The position numbers and the translations under genes are program-made. Positions 51,623 through 60,742 of a stretch of 64,000 nt of DNA are shown piece after piece. The notes below the pieces were generated by a model. The model saw only the letters and a program-made list of their open reading frames with translations, was not told where the DNA came from and did not search any database. Within the stretch, counting starts at the first letter, position 1. Each line of letters opens with the position of its first letter. Source of the stretch: Pseudomonadota bacterium. GTDB lineage: Bacteria; Pseudomonadota; Gammaproteobacteria; Nitrosococcales; Methylophagaceae. The stretch covers positions 1 through 64,000 of the forward strand of contig JALIBN010000003.1 in assembly GCA_030576275.1 (NCBI GenBank), given 5' to 3'.

Positions 51623-53083
51623 ATGTCATCCCATATTCCTAAGGTTTCTCATGCGCCTGATCAAGTACTCGTAGACATTGCAGATTATGTTCACGATTAC
51701 TTAATTACCAGCCCTGAAGCTTTAGATACTGCTCGCTATTGTTTGATGGATACACTTGGTTGCGGTCTAGAAGCACTCTCTTATCCTGCCTGTACAAAGT
51801 TACTGGGACCCGTTGTTACTGGTACTATTGTTCCTAACGGCAGTAAAGTACCTGGCACATCATTTCAGCTTGATCCAATTCTTGCAGCTTTTAATATTGG
51901 CGCAATGGTTCGTTGGCTAGATTTTAATGATACTTGGCTAGCTGCTGAATGGGGCCATCCATCAGATAATCTAGGCGGAATTCTTGCTGTCAGTGATTGG
52001 ATTTCTCGTACTCGCGAACAAGCCGGTAAAAAACCAATTTCAATGCGCGAAGTACTTGTTGCCATGATTAAAGCGCATGAAATTCAAGGCGTTTTAGCAT
52101 TAGAAAATAGCTTTAATCGTGTTGGCTTAGATCATGTTGTGTTGGTGAAAGTTGCCTCAACAGCCGTCGTAACGGGCCTACTTGGTGGTACTAAAGAAGA
52201 TATCATCAATGCAGTATCAAATGCTTGGATAGATGGACAAAGTTTGCGTACTTATCGCCATAGCCCAAATACTGGTTCTCGTAAATCATGGGCTGCCGGT
52301 GATGCTACAAGTCGTGCGGTACGCATTGCATTAATGACCATGAAAGGTGAGATGGGCTACCCATCAGCACTGACTGCAAAAACATGGGGATTTTATGACG
52401 TGCTATTTAAGGGCCAGCCGTTTAAATTTCAACGTGACTACGGGAGTTATGTAATGGAAAATGTACTTTTTAAAATTTCGTTTCCGGCCGAATTTCATGC
52501 TCAAACGGCTGTTGAAAGTGCAATTTTGCTTCACAATGAAATTGGTTCGCGTATCCAGACATTAGATGATATTGCTCTAATCGACAAAATAGAAATTACG
52601 ACTCATGAATCTGCTCTGCGAATTATCGATAAACAAGGACCATTAACAAATCCTGCTGATCGAGATCACTGTATCCAATACATGGCTGCCATCGGGCTTT
52701 TAAAAGGACAACTTACTGCCGCGGATTATGAAGATGATATTGCTGCCGATCCTAGGATTGATGCATTAAGAGATAAAATACACTGCGTTGAAAATGAATC
52801 ATATACTGCAGATTATTTAAACCCTGATAAACGATCGATTGCCAATGCATTACAAGTCATTTTTACTGATGGAACGAGTTCTGAAAACATTGCTGTTGAA
52901 TATCCAATTGGTCACAGACGTCGCCGTAAAGAAGGTATTCCTGAACTCGTTAAAAAATTCAAAATCAATTTAGCACGTCGTTTTCCAGCGAAGCAACAAC
53001 AACAAATTTTGGATGTATGTATGAATGAAGCACAGCTGTGTGCAATGCCTGCTCATGAGTTTGTAGATCAATTTGTGATTTAG
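51623..53083 (+). CDS. prpD: 2-methylcitrate dehydratase
   Basis: The 486-residue MmgE/PrpD-family protein matches PrpD closely: [77 protein letters not shown] and [20 protein letters not shown]. It dehydrates 2-methylcitrate toward 2-methylaconitate. There is no acnD-prpF pair, so the PrpD type of cycle, finished by aconitase, is used. It is the last gene of the operon, followed by a strong terminator. Confidence 0.97.
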   Translation: MSSHIPKVSHAPDQVLVDIADYVHDYLITSPEALDTARYCLMDTLGCGLEALSYPACTKLLGPVVTGTIVPNGSKVPGTSFQLDPILAAFNIGAMVRWLDFNDTWLAAEWGHPSDNLGGILAVSDWISRTREQAGKKPISMREVLVAMIKAHEIQGVLALENSFNRVGLDHVVLVKVASTAVVTGLLGGTKEDIINAVSNAWIDGQSLRTYRHSPNTGSRKSWAAGDATSRAVRIALMTMKGEMGYPSALTAKTWGFYDVLFKGQPFKFQRDYGSYVMENVLFKISFPAEFHAQTAVESAILLHNEIGSRIQTLDDIALIDKIEITTHESALRIIDKQGPLTNPADRDHCIQYMAAIGLLKGQLTAADYEDDIAADPRIDALRDKIHCVENESYTADYLNPDKRSIANALQVIFTDGTSSENIAVEYPIGHRRRRKEGIPELVKKFKINLARRFPAKQQQQILDVCMNEAQLCAMPAHEFVDQFVI

Positions 53084-53107
53084 TTATAACGCTTATTTAA
53101 GTTATAA

Positions 53108-53140
53108 AAAAAGCCCGTATTATTATGATACGGGCTTTTT
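53108..53140. terminator. Bidirectional terminator between prpD and the formate dehydrogenase operon
   Basis: Perfect 13-base arms AAAAAGCCCGTAT / ATACGGGCTTTTT with a seven-base loop, flanked by A and T runs on both sides, lie between the convergent prpD and cytochrome b genes. Confidence 0.92.
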
Positions 53141-53166
53141 ATTGATTGTTTGAAAATTAATGTTAA

Positions 53167-54180
53167 TTAATGCGAGTCAGATTCTTTTTTTATAACTGAT
53201 TTAGCCCACAAGTCATGATGTTGTTCAGCCCAAGCTGTATCCACATGCCCTGTCACCATGCCTTCCAAGGCACCTTCTGTACCGATAGTACCTATATAGA
53301 TATGACCAAATGCAAAGGCAATTAAAATGAGCGCTGTAACAACATGGATTAGATGTGAAACTTGAATAATTTCACGCTCTTGATCAAAATTAGGGAAGTC
53401 TAACACTAAGCCAGTTAAGCATAGTGCCACACCCATCGTAGCGAGTGCCCAATACCACATTTTTTCACCACCATTAAGTTTTTCAGCTGAAGGATGTTTA
53501 TCGCCAATCATTCCTCCAAAAGCTTTAAACCACTCCATATCAACTTTATTAAGAAGATTACTCTTAAACCAAGTGACAATCATCGACAATAAAGCAACCA
53601 TAAAGGCTGGGCCAAGAATATTGTGTGTCCATTTTGCTATCTCAGCATAGGCAGAAAAGCCATTATGCCCAAAGATAGGAATCAATACCAAACGACCATA
53701 AAAAAGGCTTAGACCTGTAATGCCAAGGATAACAAACAACCCAGCAGTCAGCCAATGCATACGACGCTCATTTAATGTCCAGCGTTCGATAGTTTGGCCT
53801 GTTCGAGGATGAGTCATTTTAATATTGCCATGCCACATATAAAATACAGCTAATACAGCCAATGTAAAACCGATTAGCCAACTACCATAAGTGGCAATCG
53901 GGCCATTGCGTAATTGTCGCCAAACTTGACCTGAGCCTTGAATTAATTCGTTCGCTTCAAGACCTGTTACCGCTGAATAGCCTTCAGTATTATTGCGGAC
54001 TAAACGCCAATAATCAGATCGTGGATTAGTCTGTTGCTCTCGTACTTGTTCTTCTGCAGCGGTAACAAAACCAGTAGATATATAACCTGTCATCGGTAAT
54101 AGGAATATAGCCATCAACATGACAAGACCAGTCCAAGCCATCATTTTCTTTCGTCTGCTTAATGTGCTTGTTGTCGACAT
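53167..54180 (-). CDS. Formate dehydrogenase gamma subunit, cytochrome b556
   Basis: The 337-residue integral membrane protein has about five membrane segments. After a periplasmic-type N-terminal region, the core includes RRMHWLTAGLFVILGITGLS, KWTHNILGPAFMVALLSMIV and VSHLIHVVTALILIAFAFGH with His residues placed to ligate two hemes b. It anchors the enzyme and hands electrons to quinone. It is the distal structural gene of the fdh operon, separated from the next-upstream small lipoprotein gene by one base (TGATATG). Confidence 0.93.
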   Translation of the reverse strand: MSTTSTLSRRKKMMAWTGLVMLMAIFLLPMTGYISTGFVTAAEEQVREQQTNPRSDYWRLVRNNTEGYSAVTGLEANELIQGSGQVWRQLRNGPIATYGSWLIGFTLAVLAVFYMWHGNIKMTHPRTGQTIERWTLNERRMHWLTAGLFVILGITGLSLFYGRLVLIPIFGHNGFSAYAEIAKWTHNILGPAFMVALLSMIVTWFKSNLLNKVDMEWFKAFGGMIGDKHPSAEKLNGGEKMWYWALATMGVALCLTGLVLDFPNFDQEREIIQVSHLIHVVTALILIAFAFGHIYIGTIGTEGALEGMVTGHVDTAWAEQHHDLWAKSVIKKESDSH

Positions 54181-54181
54181 A

Positions 54182-54361
54182 TCAGCGATCCGTTTGAACC
54201 TGAGATAAACGCTTTTGCAATATTGCTTGGCGTTCTTCGTTAGTTTGCGTATGAGTATCTACTTTACCTTTGTAAACTCCAGGTTGATGCAAAGTCACAT
54301 CAGTGTCTTCATAACAAGCCGTTAAACCCAGTAATGTGATAAGCAGTAGACAATATTTCAT
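54182..54361 (-). CDS. Small lipoprotein within the formate dehydrogenase operon (below ORF-track cutoff)
   Basis: A 59-codon frame exactly fills the space between the beta and gamma subunit genes, starting one base before the beta stop codon is reached by the next frame and ending one base before the gamma ATG. The product starts MKYCLLLITLLGLTACYED, a lipoprotein signal with lipobox LTAC, followed by a charged segment TQTNEERQAILQKRLSQVQT. Exact fit and signal peptide argue that it is a real gene. Function unknown; a tether or assembly factor for the periplasmic enzyme is a guess. Confidence 0.75.
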   Translation of the reverse strand: MKYCLLLITLLGLTACYEDTDVTLHQPGVYKGKVDTHTQTNEERQAILQKRLSQVQTDR

Positions 54362-54362
54362 C

Positions 54363-54947
54363 TTAATCTTTATAAGCTGTATTCCAGCCCCAAGTATTTG
54401 CTACGCCTTCACGACGTATGACACGGTTACGGAATATATCCGATACCATATCGCCATCACCGGCCAATAATGATTTAGTCGAACACATTTCAGCACATAA
54501 AGGTAACTTGCCTTCTGCCAAACGATTTCGACCATATTTTTCTAACTCTTCATGAGAGTGATCTTCTTCTGGGCCACCTGCACAAAATGTACATTTATCC
54601 ATCTTACCGCGAGCACCAAAAGCACCTTCTTGTGGATATTGTGGAGCACCAAACGGACAAGCATAGAGGCAATAACCACAGCCGATACACAAATCTTTAT
54701 CATGTAAGACTACGCCATCATCAGTGGTATAGAAACAATCAACTGGGCACACAGCCTGACACGGCGCATCAGTACAATGCATACACGCTACTGAAATTGA
54801 CTTTTCTCCTGGCAGACCATCATCCATAGTCACCACGCGACGACGGTTAACACCCCAAGGTACTTCATGCTCATTTTTACAAGCCGTGACACAGGCGTTG
54901 CATTCAATGCAGCGTTCCTCATCACACAAAAATTTCATACGAGCCAT
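54363..54947 (-). CDS. Formate dehydrogenase beta subunit, four-cluster ferredoxin
   Basis: The 194-residue protein has cysteine motifs for four [4Fe-4S] clusters: CDEERCIECNACVTACKNEH, CMHCTDAPCQAVCPVDCF, CIGCGYCLYACPFG and CTFCAGGPEEDH with MCSTKS. It relays electrons from the molybdenum subunit to the cytochrome b. No membrane helix is present at the C-terminus, unlike FdnH of E. coli, so it depends on the gamma subunit for anchoring. It sits 13 bases after the alpha gene. Confidence 0.95.
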   Translation of the reverse strand: MARMKFLCDEERCIECNACVTACKNEHEVPWGVNRRRVVTMDDGLPGEKSISVACMHCTDAPCQAVCPVDCFYTTDDGVVLHDKDLCIGCGYCLYACPFGAPQYPQEGAFGARGKMDKCTFCAGGPEEDHSHEELEKYGRNRLAEGKLPLCAEMCSTKSLLAGDGDMVSDIFRNRVIRREGVANTWGWNTAYKD

Positions 54948-54960
54948 TTACATAAACCCC

Positions 54961-57831
54961 TTATACGGCACGAAGACGACAAAGAGACACTTTGGTCTCT
55001 TGCATTTGAGTTACCGAGTCATAGCCATAGGTAAACACGGTGTTACAAGACTCACCCAGAACAAATGGTACCGTTCCTGCAGGATATTTGTCCGTTAAAT
55101 CTTTACCTTGGTAATGACCACCAAAGTGGAATGGCATAAACACAACACCACGTTCAACGCGAGGCGTAACAAATGCCATTACTTTGATTGAGCCACCTTC
55201 TGGCCCATCAACCCAAATTTGCTCACCATGTGTCACGCCAACATCGTTCGCATCACCGGGATTAATTTCAACAAACATATCTTGTTGTAATTCAGCAAGC
55301 CATGGATTTGAACGTGTCTCCTCACCACCACCTTCATATTCGACCAATCGTCCACTGGTCATAATAAGTGGGTAATCTTTGCTAAAATCTTGCGCTTGTA
55401 TCGAGCCATATCGCGTCGGTAAACGATAAAAACTACGACGATCTTCATACGTTGGATATTTTTCAACTAAATCTCGGCGGTTAGTATACAAGGCTTCACG
55501 ATGAATTGGCACCGGATCAGGAAACTCCCAAACAATAGCACGAGCTTTAGCATTACCAAATGGGGCACAACCATGTTTTATTGCTACACGTTGAATACCG
55601 CCTGATAAATCTGTTTTCCAGTTTTTACCTTCTGCGGCCTCTTTTTCTTGTGCTGTCAGATCATTCCACCAGCCCAATTTTTTCAGCATATCAGCTGTAA
55701 ATTCAGGATAACCATCTTCAATTTCAGAACCTAAAGTGAATGAGCCTTCTGCAAGCAGATTATCACCATCACGCTCCACACCAAAACGAGCACGGAAAGG
55801 TAAACCACCTTCTGCAACTGATTTGCTGGTGTCATACAATAATGGCGTACCCGGATGCTTCATTTCTGGAGTACCCCAACAAGGCCAAGGCAAACCATAA
55901 TACTCACCATCACAGGGTCCACCTTCAGCCTTCAAGGTCGTTTTATTGAAGGTATGTAGATTTTCAGACTGCAGTTTCATTCGTTCTGGGGTTTGACCTG
56001 TATAACCAATAGTCCACATTCCCCGGTTAAATTCACGCGTAATATCTTCAATTAATGGTTCTTCTCCATTCACTTTAATGTGTTTGAACAATTGTTCTGC
56101 GAAACCTAATTTGACCGCAAATTTATGCATAATCACATGATCAGGTTTTGATTCAAATAAAGGTTCAATAATCTTATGTCGCCACTGCATAGAGCGATTA
56201 GATGAACTTAATGAACCAGAGGTTTCAAATTGCGTTGAAGCAGGCAATAAATAAAGCCCATCTTGGCGATCACTCATGACAGCTGAAACTGAAGGATACG
56301 GGTCAACAACGACCATTAAGTCGAGTTTTTCCATCGCGGTTTTCATTTCTGGTCCACGCGTCTGACTATTTGGCGCATGTCCCCACAACACCATTGCCCG
56401 TAAATTATCGTTTTGGGCAATATTCTCTTTATCTTCTAACACACCATCAATCCAGCGAGAGACAGGGATACCTTTGGTAAACATGGTACTGACGGCTTTA
56501 CCCTCTTCTTCTTCGTAACTTGATTGATCAAAGCGATTTTGAATCCACTCATAGTCAAGATCCCATACTTTCGCCCAATGTTTCCAAGCACCTTCTGACA
56601 AACCGTAATAACCAGGTAAAGTGTGTGACAGAACACCTAAATCGGTTGCACCTTGTACATTGTCATGGCCACGAAAGATATTCGTTCCACCACCTGGGAC
56701 CCCCATATTACCCAGCACTAACTGGAATATGCAGTAAGCACGCGTATTATTGTTACCCGTGGTGTGTTGCGTTCCACCCATGCACCAAATAAACGTGCCA
56801 GGTCGATGATCAGCCATCGTTTTAGCGGCCTTTAAAACATCTGCTTCTTTAGCGCCGGTTACCCGCTCTACTTCATCAGGTGCCCATTTGGCGACTTCTT
56901 CACGAATGTCATCAAGGCCATAAACACGTTGGTTGATAAATTCTTTGTCTTCCCAACCATTTTTAAAGACGTGCCATAACATACCCCAGACAAACGCTAC
57001 GTCTGTACCTGGTCGAATACTAATAAATTGATCGGCATGCGCTGCTGTACGAGTAAAACGTGGATCAACCACAATAATCGGCGCGCCTTTTTCTTTAGCA
57101 CGGAAAATATGTTGGAGAGACACTGGGTGCGCTTCAGCAGGGTTAGCACCAATGATAAATATCGCTTTAGAATTATGAATATCATTGTATGAATTAGTCA
57201 TGGCACCATAGCCCCATGTATTCGCAACGCCGGCTACCGTTGTTGAGTGACAGATTCGCGCTTGGTGATCGACGTTATTAGTACCCCATAATGAAGCAAA
57301 CTTACGGAATAGATAAGCCTGTTCGTTACTGTGTTTGGCAGAGCCTAGCCAGTAAACAGAGTCGGGGCCTGATTGTTCACGAATCGACAACATTTTATCG
57401 CCGATCTCATTGATGGCTTGTTCCCATGAAATACGTTGCCATTTACCAGCCACTTTTTTCATTGGGTATTTTAGTCGTTTGTCGCCGTGACCATGTTCAC
57501 GTAAAGATGCGCCCTTAGCGCAATGTGAACCTAAGTTAAATGGATGTTCAAAGCTTGGTTCTTGACCAATCCAAACACCATTTTGCACTTCTGCCACTAC
57601 ACCACAACCCACACTACAATGACTACACACACTGCGTACTTTAGTTATTCCGCCTTCGTCATAAGCATAACGTTTACCTTCTAATGCTTCGGCTTTTTGA
57701 ATCATTGCTGGCGGCAGAAGGCTCAAAAAAGCGGCGCCACCTGCGGCGATACCAGAACCTTTCAAAAAGACTCGGCGATTAACGCCGGATGATTGTTCCT
57801 GTGAAGCGGGATTGCGTTTAGTAAGTTTCAT
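54961..57831 (-). CDS. Tat-exported formate dehydrogenase alpha subunit, molybdopterin catalytic
   Basis: This 956-residue enzyme starts with a twin-arginine signal (VNRRVFLKGSG) and hydrophobic stretch, so it is folded with cofactor and exported. The [4Fe-4S] motif VCSHCSVGCGVV opens the molybdopterin core; the metal ligand is Cys (DHQARICHSTTVAG), no selenocysteine. Later parts include GGGTNIFRGHDNVQGATDLG and the C-terminal domain TSGRLVEYEGGGEETRSNPW. It oxidises formate in the periplasm, feeding quinone via beta and gamma subunits. It lies in one operon with its accessory genes. Confidence 0.95.
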   Translation of the reverse strand: MKLTKRNPASQEQSSGVNRRVFLKGSGIAAGGAAFLSLLPPAMIQKAEALEGKRYAYDEGGITKVRSVCSHCSVGCGVVAEVQNGVWIGQEPSFEHPFNLGSHCAKGASLREHGHGDKRLKYPMKKVAGKWQRISWEQAINEIGDKMLSIREQSGPDSVYWLGSAKHSNEQAYLFRKFASLWGTNNVDHQARICHSTTVAGVANTWGYGAMTNSYNDIHNSKAIFIIGANPAEAHPVSLQHIFRAKEKGAPIIVVDPRFTRTAAHADQFISIRPGTDVAFVWGMLWHVFKNGWEDKEFINQRVYGLDDIREEVAKWAPDEVERVTGAKEADVLKAAKTMADHRPGTFIWCMGGTQHTTGNNNTRAYCIFQLVLGNMGVPGGGTNIFRGHDNVQGATDLGVLSHTLPGYYGLSEGAWKHWAKVWDLDYEWIQNRFDQSSYEEEEGKAVSTMFTKGIPVSRWIDGVLEDKENIAQNDNLRAMVLWGHAPNSQTRGPEMKTAMEKLDLMVVVDPYPSVSAVMSDRQDGLYLLPASTQFETSGSLSSSNRSMQWRHKIIEPLFESKPDHVIMHKFAVKLGFAEQLFKHIKVNGEEPLIEDITREFNRGMWTIGYTGQTPERMKLQSENLHTFNKTTLKAEGGPCDGEYYGLPWPCWGTPEMKHPGTPLLYDTSKSVAEGGLPFRARFGVERDGDNLLAEGSFTLGSEIEDGYPEFTADMLKKLGWWNDLTAQEKEAAEGKNWKTDLSGGIQRVAIKHGCAPFGNAKARAIVWEFPDPVPIHREALYTNRRDLVEKYPTYEDRRSFYRLPTRYGSIQAQDFSKDYPLIMTSGRLVEYEGGGEETRSNPWLAELQQDMFVEINPGDANDVGVTHGEQIWVDGPEGGSIKVMAFVTPRVERGVVFMPFHFGGHYQGKDLTDKYPAGTVPFVLGESCNTVFTYGYDSVTQMQETKVSLCRLRAV

Positions 57832-57839
57832 AATATTTC

Positions 57840-58052
57840 TTAGAAGTCAGCAAGGTGATAGTAAGTATCAACATGTTCCGTACGTTGATAACCTTTAGCT
57901 TTGGGAGTATCAATTTTTGTTATCGGTTCTGCACGCGAAATCGGCGCAGCTTGCACTAGCGAAGGAACTATCGCTAATGTCGCGGTACCACTGACTGCCG
58001 TAGTCAGCTTAGTTAAAAATTCACGTCGGGCAAATATAGGGTTCTTATTCAT
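57840..58052 (-). CDS. Formate dehydrogenase region Tat-target protein (FdhX-like)
   Basis: The 70-residue product has a twin-arginine-like signal (NPIFARREFLTKLTTAVSGT), a hydrophobic core, and a C-terminal region KGYQRTEHVDTYYHLADF typical of the small Tat-target proteins that precede formate dehydrogenase alpha genes. It starts upstream of the alpha gene with an eight-base gap. Function is unproven; association with the alpha subunit during export has been suggested for such proteins. Confidence 0.88.
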   Translation of the reverse strand: MNKNPIFARREFLTKLTTAVSGTATLAIVPSLVQAAPISRAEPITKIDTPKAKGYQRTEHVDTYYHLADF

Positions 58053-58159
58053 ATCGTACTCCTGAATCCATACCTAAAATAACCACTAAAATAGGATGGA
58101 TTTATATTCAATAGTAATACGCAGATTGTCTCTCATATTGTGTTCTCGAGCAAGTGAAA

Positions 58160-58729
58160 TCAATGGAAGATGGCTGATTCTAACTTGATAAAGCCCATGC
58201 CAAACTCACCAATTGTTTGATAAAATACTGCCTGTTTAGCTTTGACCATATCAGCAAAAAACTGTTCCATCCACGGATTTAAATGATGCTTAAAAAAATC
58301 CTCCGCAGTTACTATTGGCGTACCTTCAGCCATCAATATCAAACGCATCACATCACACTGTGCGGCCGCGTGATCTTCTGGTTCAGCAGTATTACCTTGT
58401 TTTGCCAAACCTAATTTTGCGAGGTCGGTCCGTATTTCGGCCAACGGTTCTTCCATCAAAAAGCCAGTTTGATAATAGGAACCATAGGGAATAAGCTCGC
58501 CATGTGTCACACCAATAAATAAATTCTGATATTCATCGTAAACGGATGACACATCAACATTTTTTGCGGCGGTAATTAATTGCAACCATAATTTACCCAT
58601 TGGACTTTCCGGTTCAGTTACTTCAATAGCAGTCAAATTATCGAGTAATTCTTGATCCGGCGCGGCAGCTAACAGTGTTGCCAATAAAGCATAAGCTTGA
58701 GCTCGCCAAAGTGTATTTTCATCCGCCAT
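58160..58729 (-). CDS. TorD/DmsD-family molecular chaperone for formate dehydrogenase
   Basis: The 189-residue helical protein has the TorD-type pattern: YALLATLLAAAPDQELLDNL, the conserved YQNLFIGVTHGELIPYGSYY and DHAAAQCDVMRLIL with FFKHHLNPWMEQFFADM. Such chaperones bind the Tat signal or apo-enzyme until molybdenum cofactor is inserted. It is one base past the ferredoxin gene (stop/start overlap ATGG) and 107 bases upstream of the FdhX-like gene, so it belongs to the maturation half of the operon. Confidence 0.9.
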   Translation of the reverse strand: MADENTLWRAQAYALLATLLAAAPDQELLDNLTAIEVTEPESPMGKLWLQLITAAKNVDVSSVYDEYQNLFIGVTHGELIPYGSYYQTGFLMEEPLAEIRTDLAKLGLAKQGNTAEPEDHAAAQCDVMRLILMAEGTPIVTAEDFFKHHLNPWMEQFFADMVKAKQAVFYQTIGEFGMGFIKLESAIFH

Positions 58730-60261
58730 TAGATTGGGCTCCGTTCAGCTTTAAACATTGCCTTCACACGACAATCCTCACACATTTTCAATCGCTCTAG
58801 TGCCGCGCCTTGAAACATCGAGTGACCTTTTAATTTTTCAGTCATCGTATCAATCATCTTTTTGGTAGCAAAAGGTTTATCGCAACTAATGCAGTTAAAT
58901 ATCGGCTCTTCGTGTAATAGTCTGACTTTACGAGCTTGCTCGCGATTAAACAGATATTGCGGGATTAATGTAATGGCATCTTCAGGACAGGCAGTTTCGC
59001 ACAGACCGCATTGCACACAGAGATCTTCAATAAAATTAAGTTGCGGCTTGTCATTACCATCCAATACAGCACCTACAGGACAGACCGAAACACATGAATG
59101 ACATAAGGTACAGGCTTGGGTATCAATTTTTAGCTCACCAAATGCGGCATTATCTGCCAAAGCTAAGATTTCAACTGCTTTAGGAGCTTGTTTATGTAAA
59201 TGATCCAAGGCTAAACTAATCATCCGCCGTTTATCATCGACACCAGCAAAAGTAGCGCGCTTAATCACTGGCATCTGGTTTGCTGATATTAGTTGCGTTT
59301 TTAATGATGGGAAATCATATTTACCACACCAATTAACGACATTCTCTTTATAGCCTATTCCGATTAGCATATCATTCGTTTTGATGATTTCTTGCTGTAA
59401 TTCCAACCAGTCATGGTCAGTGTGACTGCCCGCATCCCAAACTGTTACGCCACCGGCACCTAACGCCAATGCACTCATCCAAAAAGGCATGCCTAAGCCG
59501 CCAATTTCTTCAATCGAAAAAGCAATAATATTGGCAGGTAACTGTTTAGCCATGGCCTCAATCTGAATCTCAGCGTTATTGAGATCATGAATCAAAAGTT
59601 GTGGTAAAGGTGAAGCCGCGTCAGTTTCTATATCAAAATAAGTCTGAAGCATTGTTCTTAAGCGATTCACACTCACATCGAGTGTCGGCAAGGCATAGCT
59701 CATGGCACCAGATGGACATACTGTCGTACAGCTACCACAGCCCTGACATAATGATGGATTCACCGAAACCGTATCGCCAGTGCTTATTATTGCATCAGCT
59801 GGGCAAGCATCAAGACATTGCGAACAGCCGGCTAGTTGACGTCGTGAATGAGCACAAATTGATGGTTTATAGTTGAAATAGCGGGGTTTATCGAAAGTGC
59901 CGATCAGCTCAGGCAGTTGTTGCAAAGCTTCGGCCAATGCTTGGGCATCCTCACGCGGTGCAAAATAACCCAAAGGTAATACTTTAGATTTGACTACCGC
60001 TTGGTCAAATAGATCCAATACTAAATCGACTGTGAAATTTTTTGCATCTACTTCTACAGAAAATTTCCCCAGCCATCCCTCAATCTTCGTTGGTCTTTGA
60101 GGGCTGGTAATTAATTCTAAATTGGTAAGTTCAAGATGAGAGGAAACAGCGGCGATTTGTTGTACTGTTCCCATCACCAACAATCGTCCAGTCGAATTAA
60201 ATTCCACCAGATCGACTGGCATAATATCTATATGACCAGCGCTTTGTACTAAATTATGCAA
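58729..60261 (-). CDS. 4Fe-4S ferredoxin-type protein of the formate dehydrogenase accessory set
   Basis: The 510-residue protein has four [4Fe-4S] sites in two pairs: CSQCLDACPADAI/CQGCGSCTTVCPSGAM near 135-185 and CTLCHSCVSVCPVGAV/CVQCGLCETACPEDAI near 390-435, plus further Cys pairs near the end (CISCDKP and CEDCR). The middle part (about 200-350) looks like the methyl-viologen hydrogenase delta/NuoF-like domain. Genes of this type accompany DUF3305/DUF3306 and TorD genes near formate dehydrogenases; they are probably needed for maturation or electron transfer. Confidence 0.85.
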   Translation of the reverse strand: MHNLVQSAGHIDIMPVDLVEFNSTGRLLVMGTVQQIAAVSSHLELTNLELITSPQRPTKIEGWLGKFSVEVDAKNFTVDLVLDLFDQAVVKSKVLPLGYFAPREDAQALAEALQQLPELIGTFDKPRYFNYKPSICAHSRRQLAGCSQCLDACPADAIISTGDTVSVNPSLCQGCGSCTTVCPSGAMSYALPTLDVSVNRLRTMLQTYFDIETDAASPLPQLLIHDLNNAEIQIEAMAKQLPANIIAFSIEEIGGLGMPFWMSALALGAGGVTVWDAGSHTDHDWLELQQEIIKTNDMLIGIGYKENVVNWCGKYDFPSLKTQLISANQMPVIKRATFAGVDDKRRMISLALDHLHKQAPKAVEILALADNAAFGELKIDTQACTLCHSCVSVCPVGAVLDGNDKPQLNFIEDLCVQCGLCETACPEDAITLIPQYLFNREQARKVRLLHEEPIFNCISCDKPFATKKMIDTMTEKLKGHSMFQGAALERLKMCEDCRVKAMFKAERSPI

Positions 60262-60742
60262 TCTCGTTATCCTCGTTATCGTTTGGTGATTGGCTCACGT
60301 GCTTAGTCTGTTCATCCACTGATGTAGTTTCAGCATCAGCCATGTTATCCAACTCAGGCTTGTCAGGCTGTTTTTCACCAGGTCTTGTTTTTTGTTCAGC
60401 TAATTTGAGCATGTGTTTCATTTGATGGGTGACAATACTGCCTAAGCTAGCAAATGAAGTGAAGTCATCATCATATTCATTCATTCTATCAACCACATTA
60501 AACTCAGGCTGGCGAAACAAACGTGATAATGCTGCTCTTTTGACCTCAGGATCAACATCAGGCTGTTGCCAGATTGGTATCTCCTCTGTTTCATCTACTA
60601 TTTGTTTTTCAGGTGTCGGTGTAGTATCTGGCTGCACTTGTACAGGTAACACTGTCTCTTGCTCTGCAACGGCTGGTTTATCTAATTTCCGCCGTGACCA
60701 GCGTGATAAAACACTTTCATCATTTTCTGGCTTTTGAGTCAT
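60254..60742 (-). CDS. DUF3306 family protein
   Basis: The 162-residue product begins ESVLSRWSRRKLDKPAV, a signature of DUF3306 proteins, and continues with a Glu/Asp-rich disordered part around VKRAALSRLFRQPEFNVVDR. No membrane segment or catalytic motif. It overlaps the ferredoxin-type gene by eight bases and the DUF3305 gene by four bases, as in other formate dehydrogenase accessory clusters. The role is unknown. Confidence 0.85.
   Translation of the reverse strand: MTQKPENDESVLSRWSRRKLDKPAVAEQETVLPVQVQPDTTPTPEKQIVDETEEIPIWQQPDVDPEVKRAALSRLFRQPEFNVVDRMNEYDDDFTSFASLGSIVTHQMKHMLKLAEQKTRPGEKQPDKPELDNMADAETTSVDEQTKHVSQSPNDNEDNEIA

Noticed and set aside
46544-53083. Complete 3-hydroxypropionate-type glyoxylate assimilation route
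   Set aside because: A mesaconyl-CoA C1-C4 transferase and a second hydratase are not present, so only part of that chemistry is encoded here.
57200-57270. Selenocysteine in the formate dehydrogenases
   Set aside because: Both alpha subunits read Cys at the metal-ligand position (RLCHASS and RICHSTT), with no in-frame TGA.
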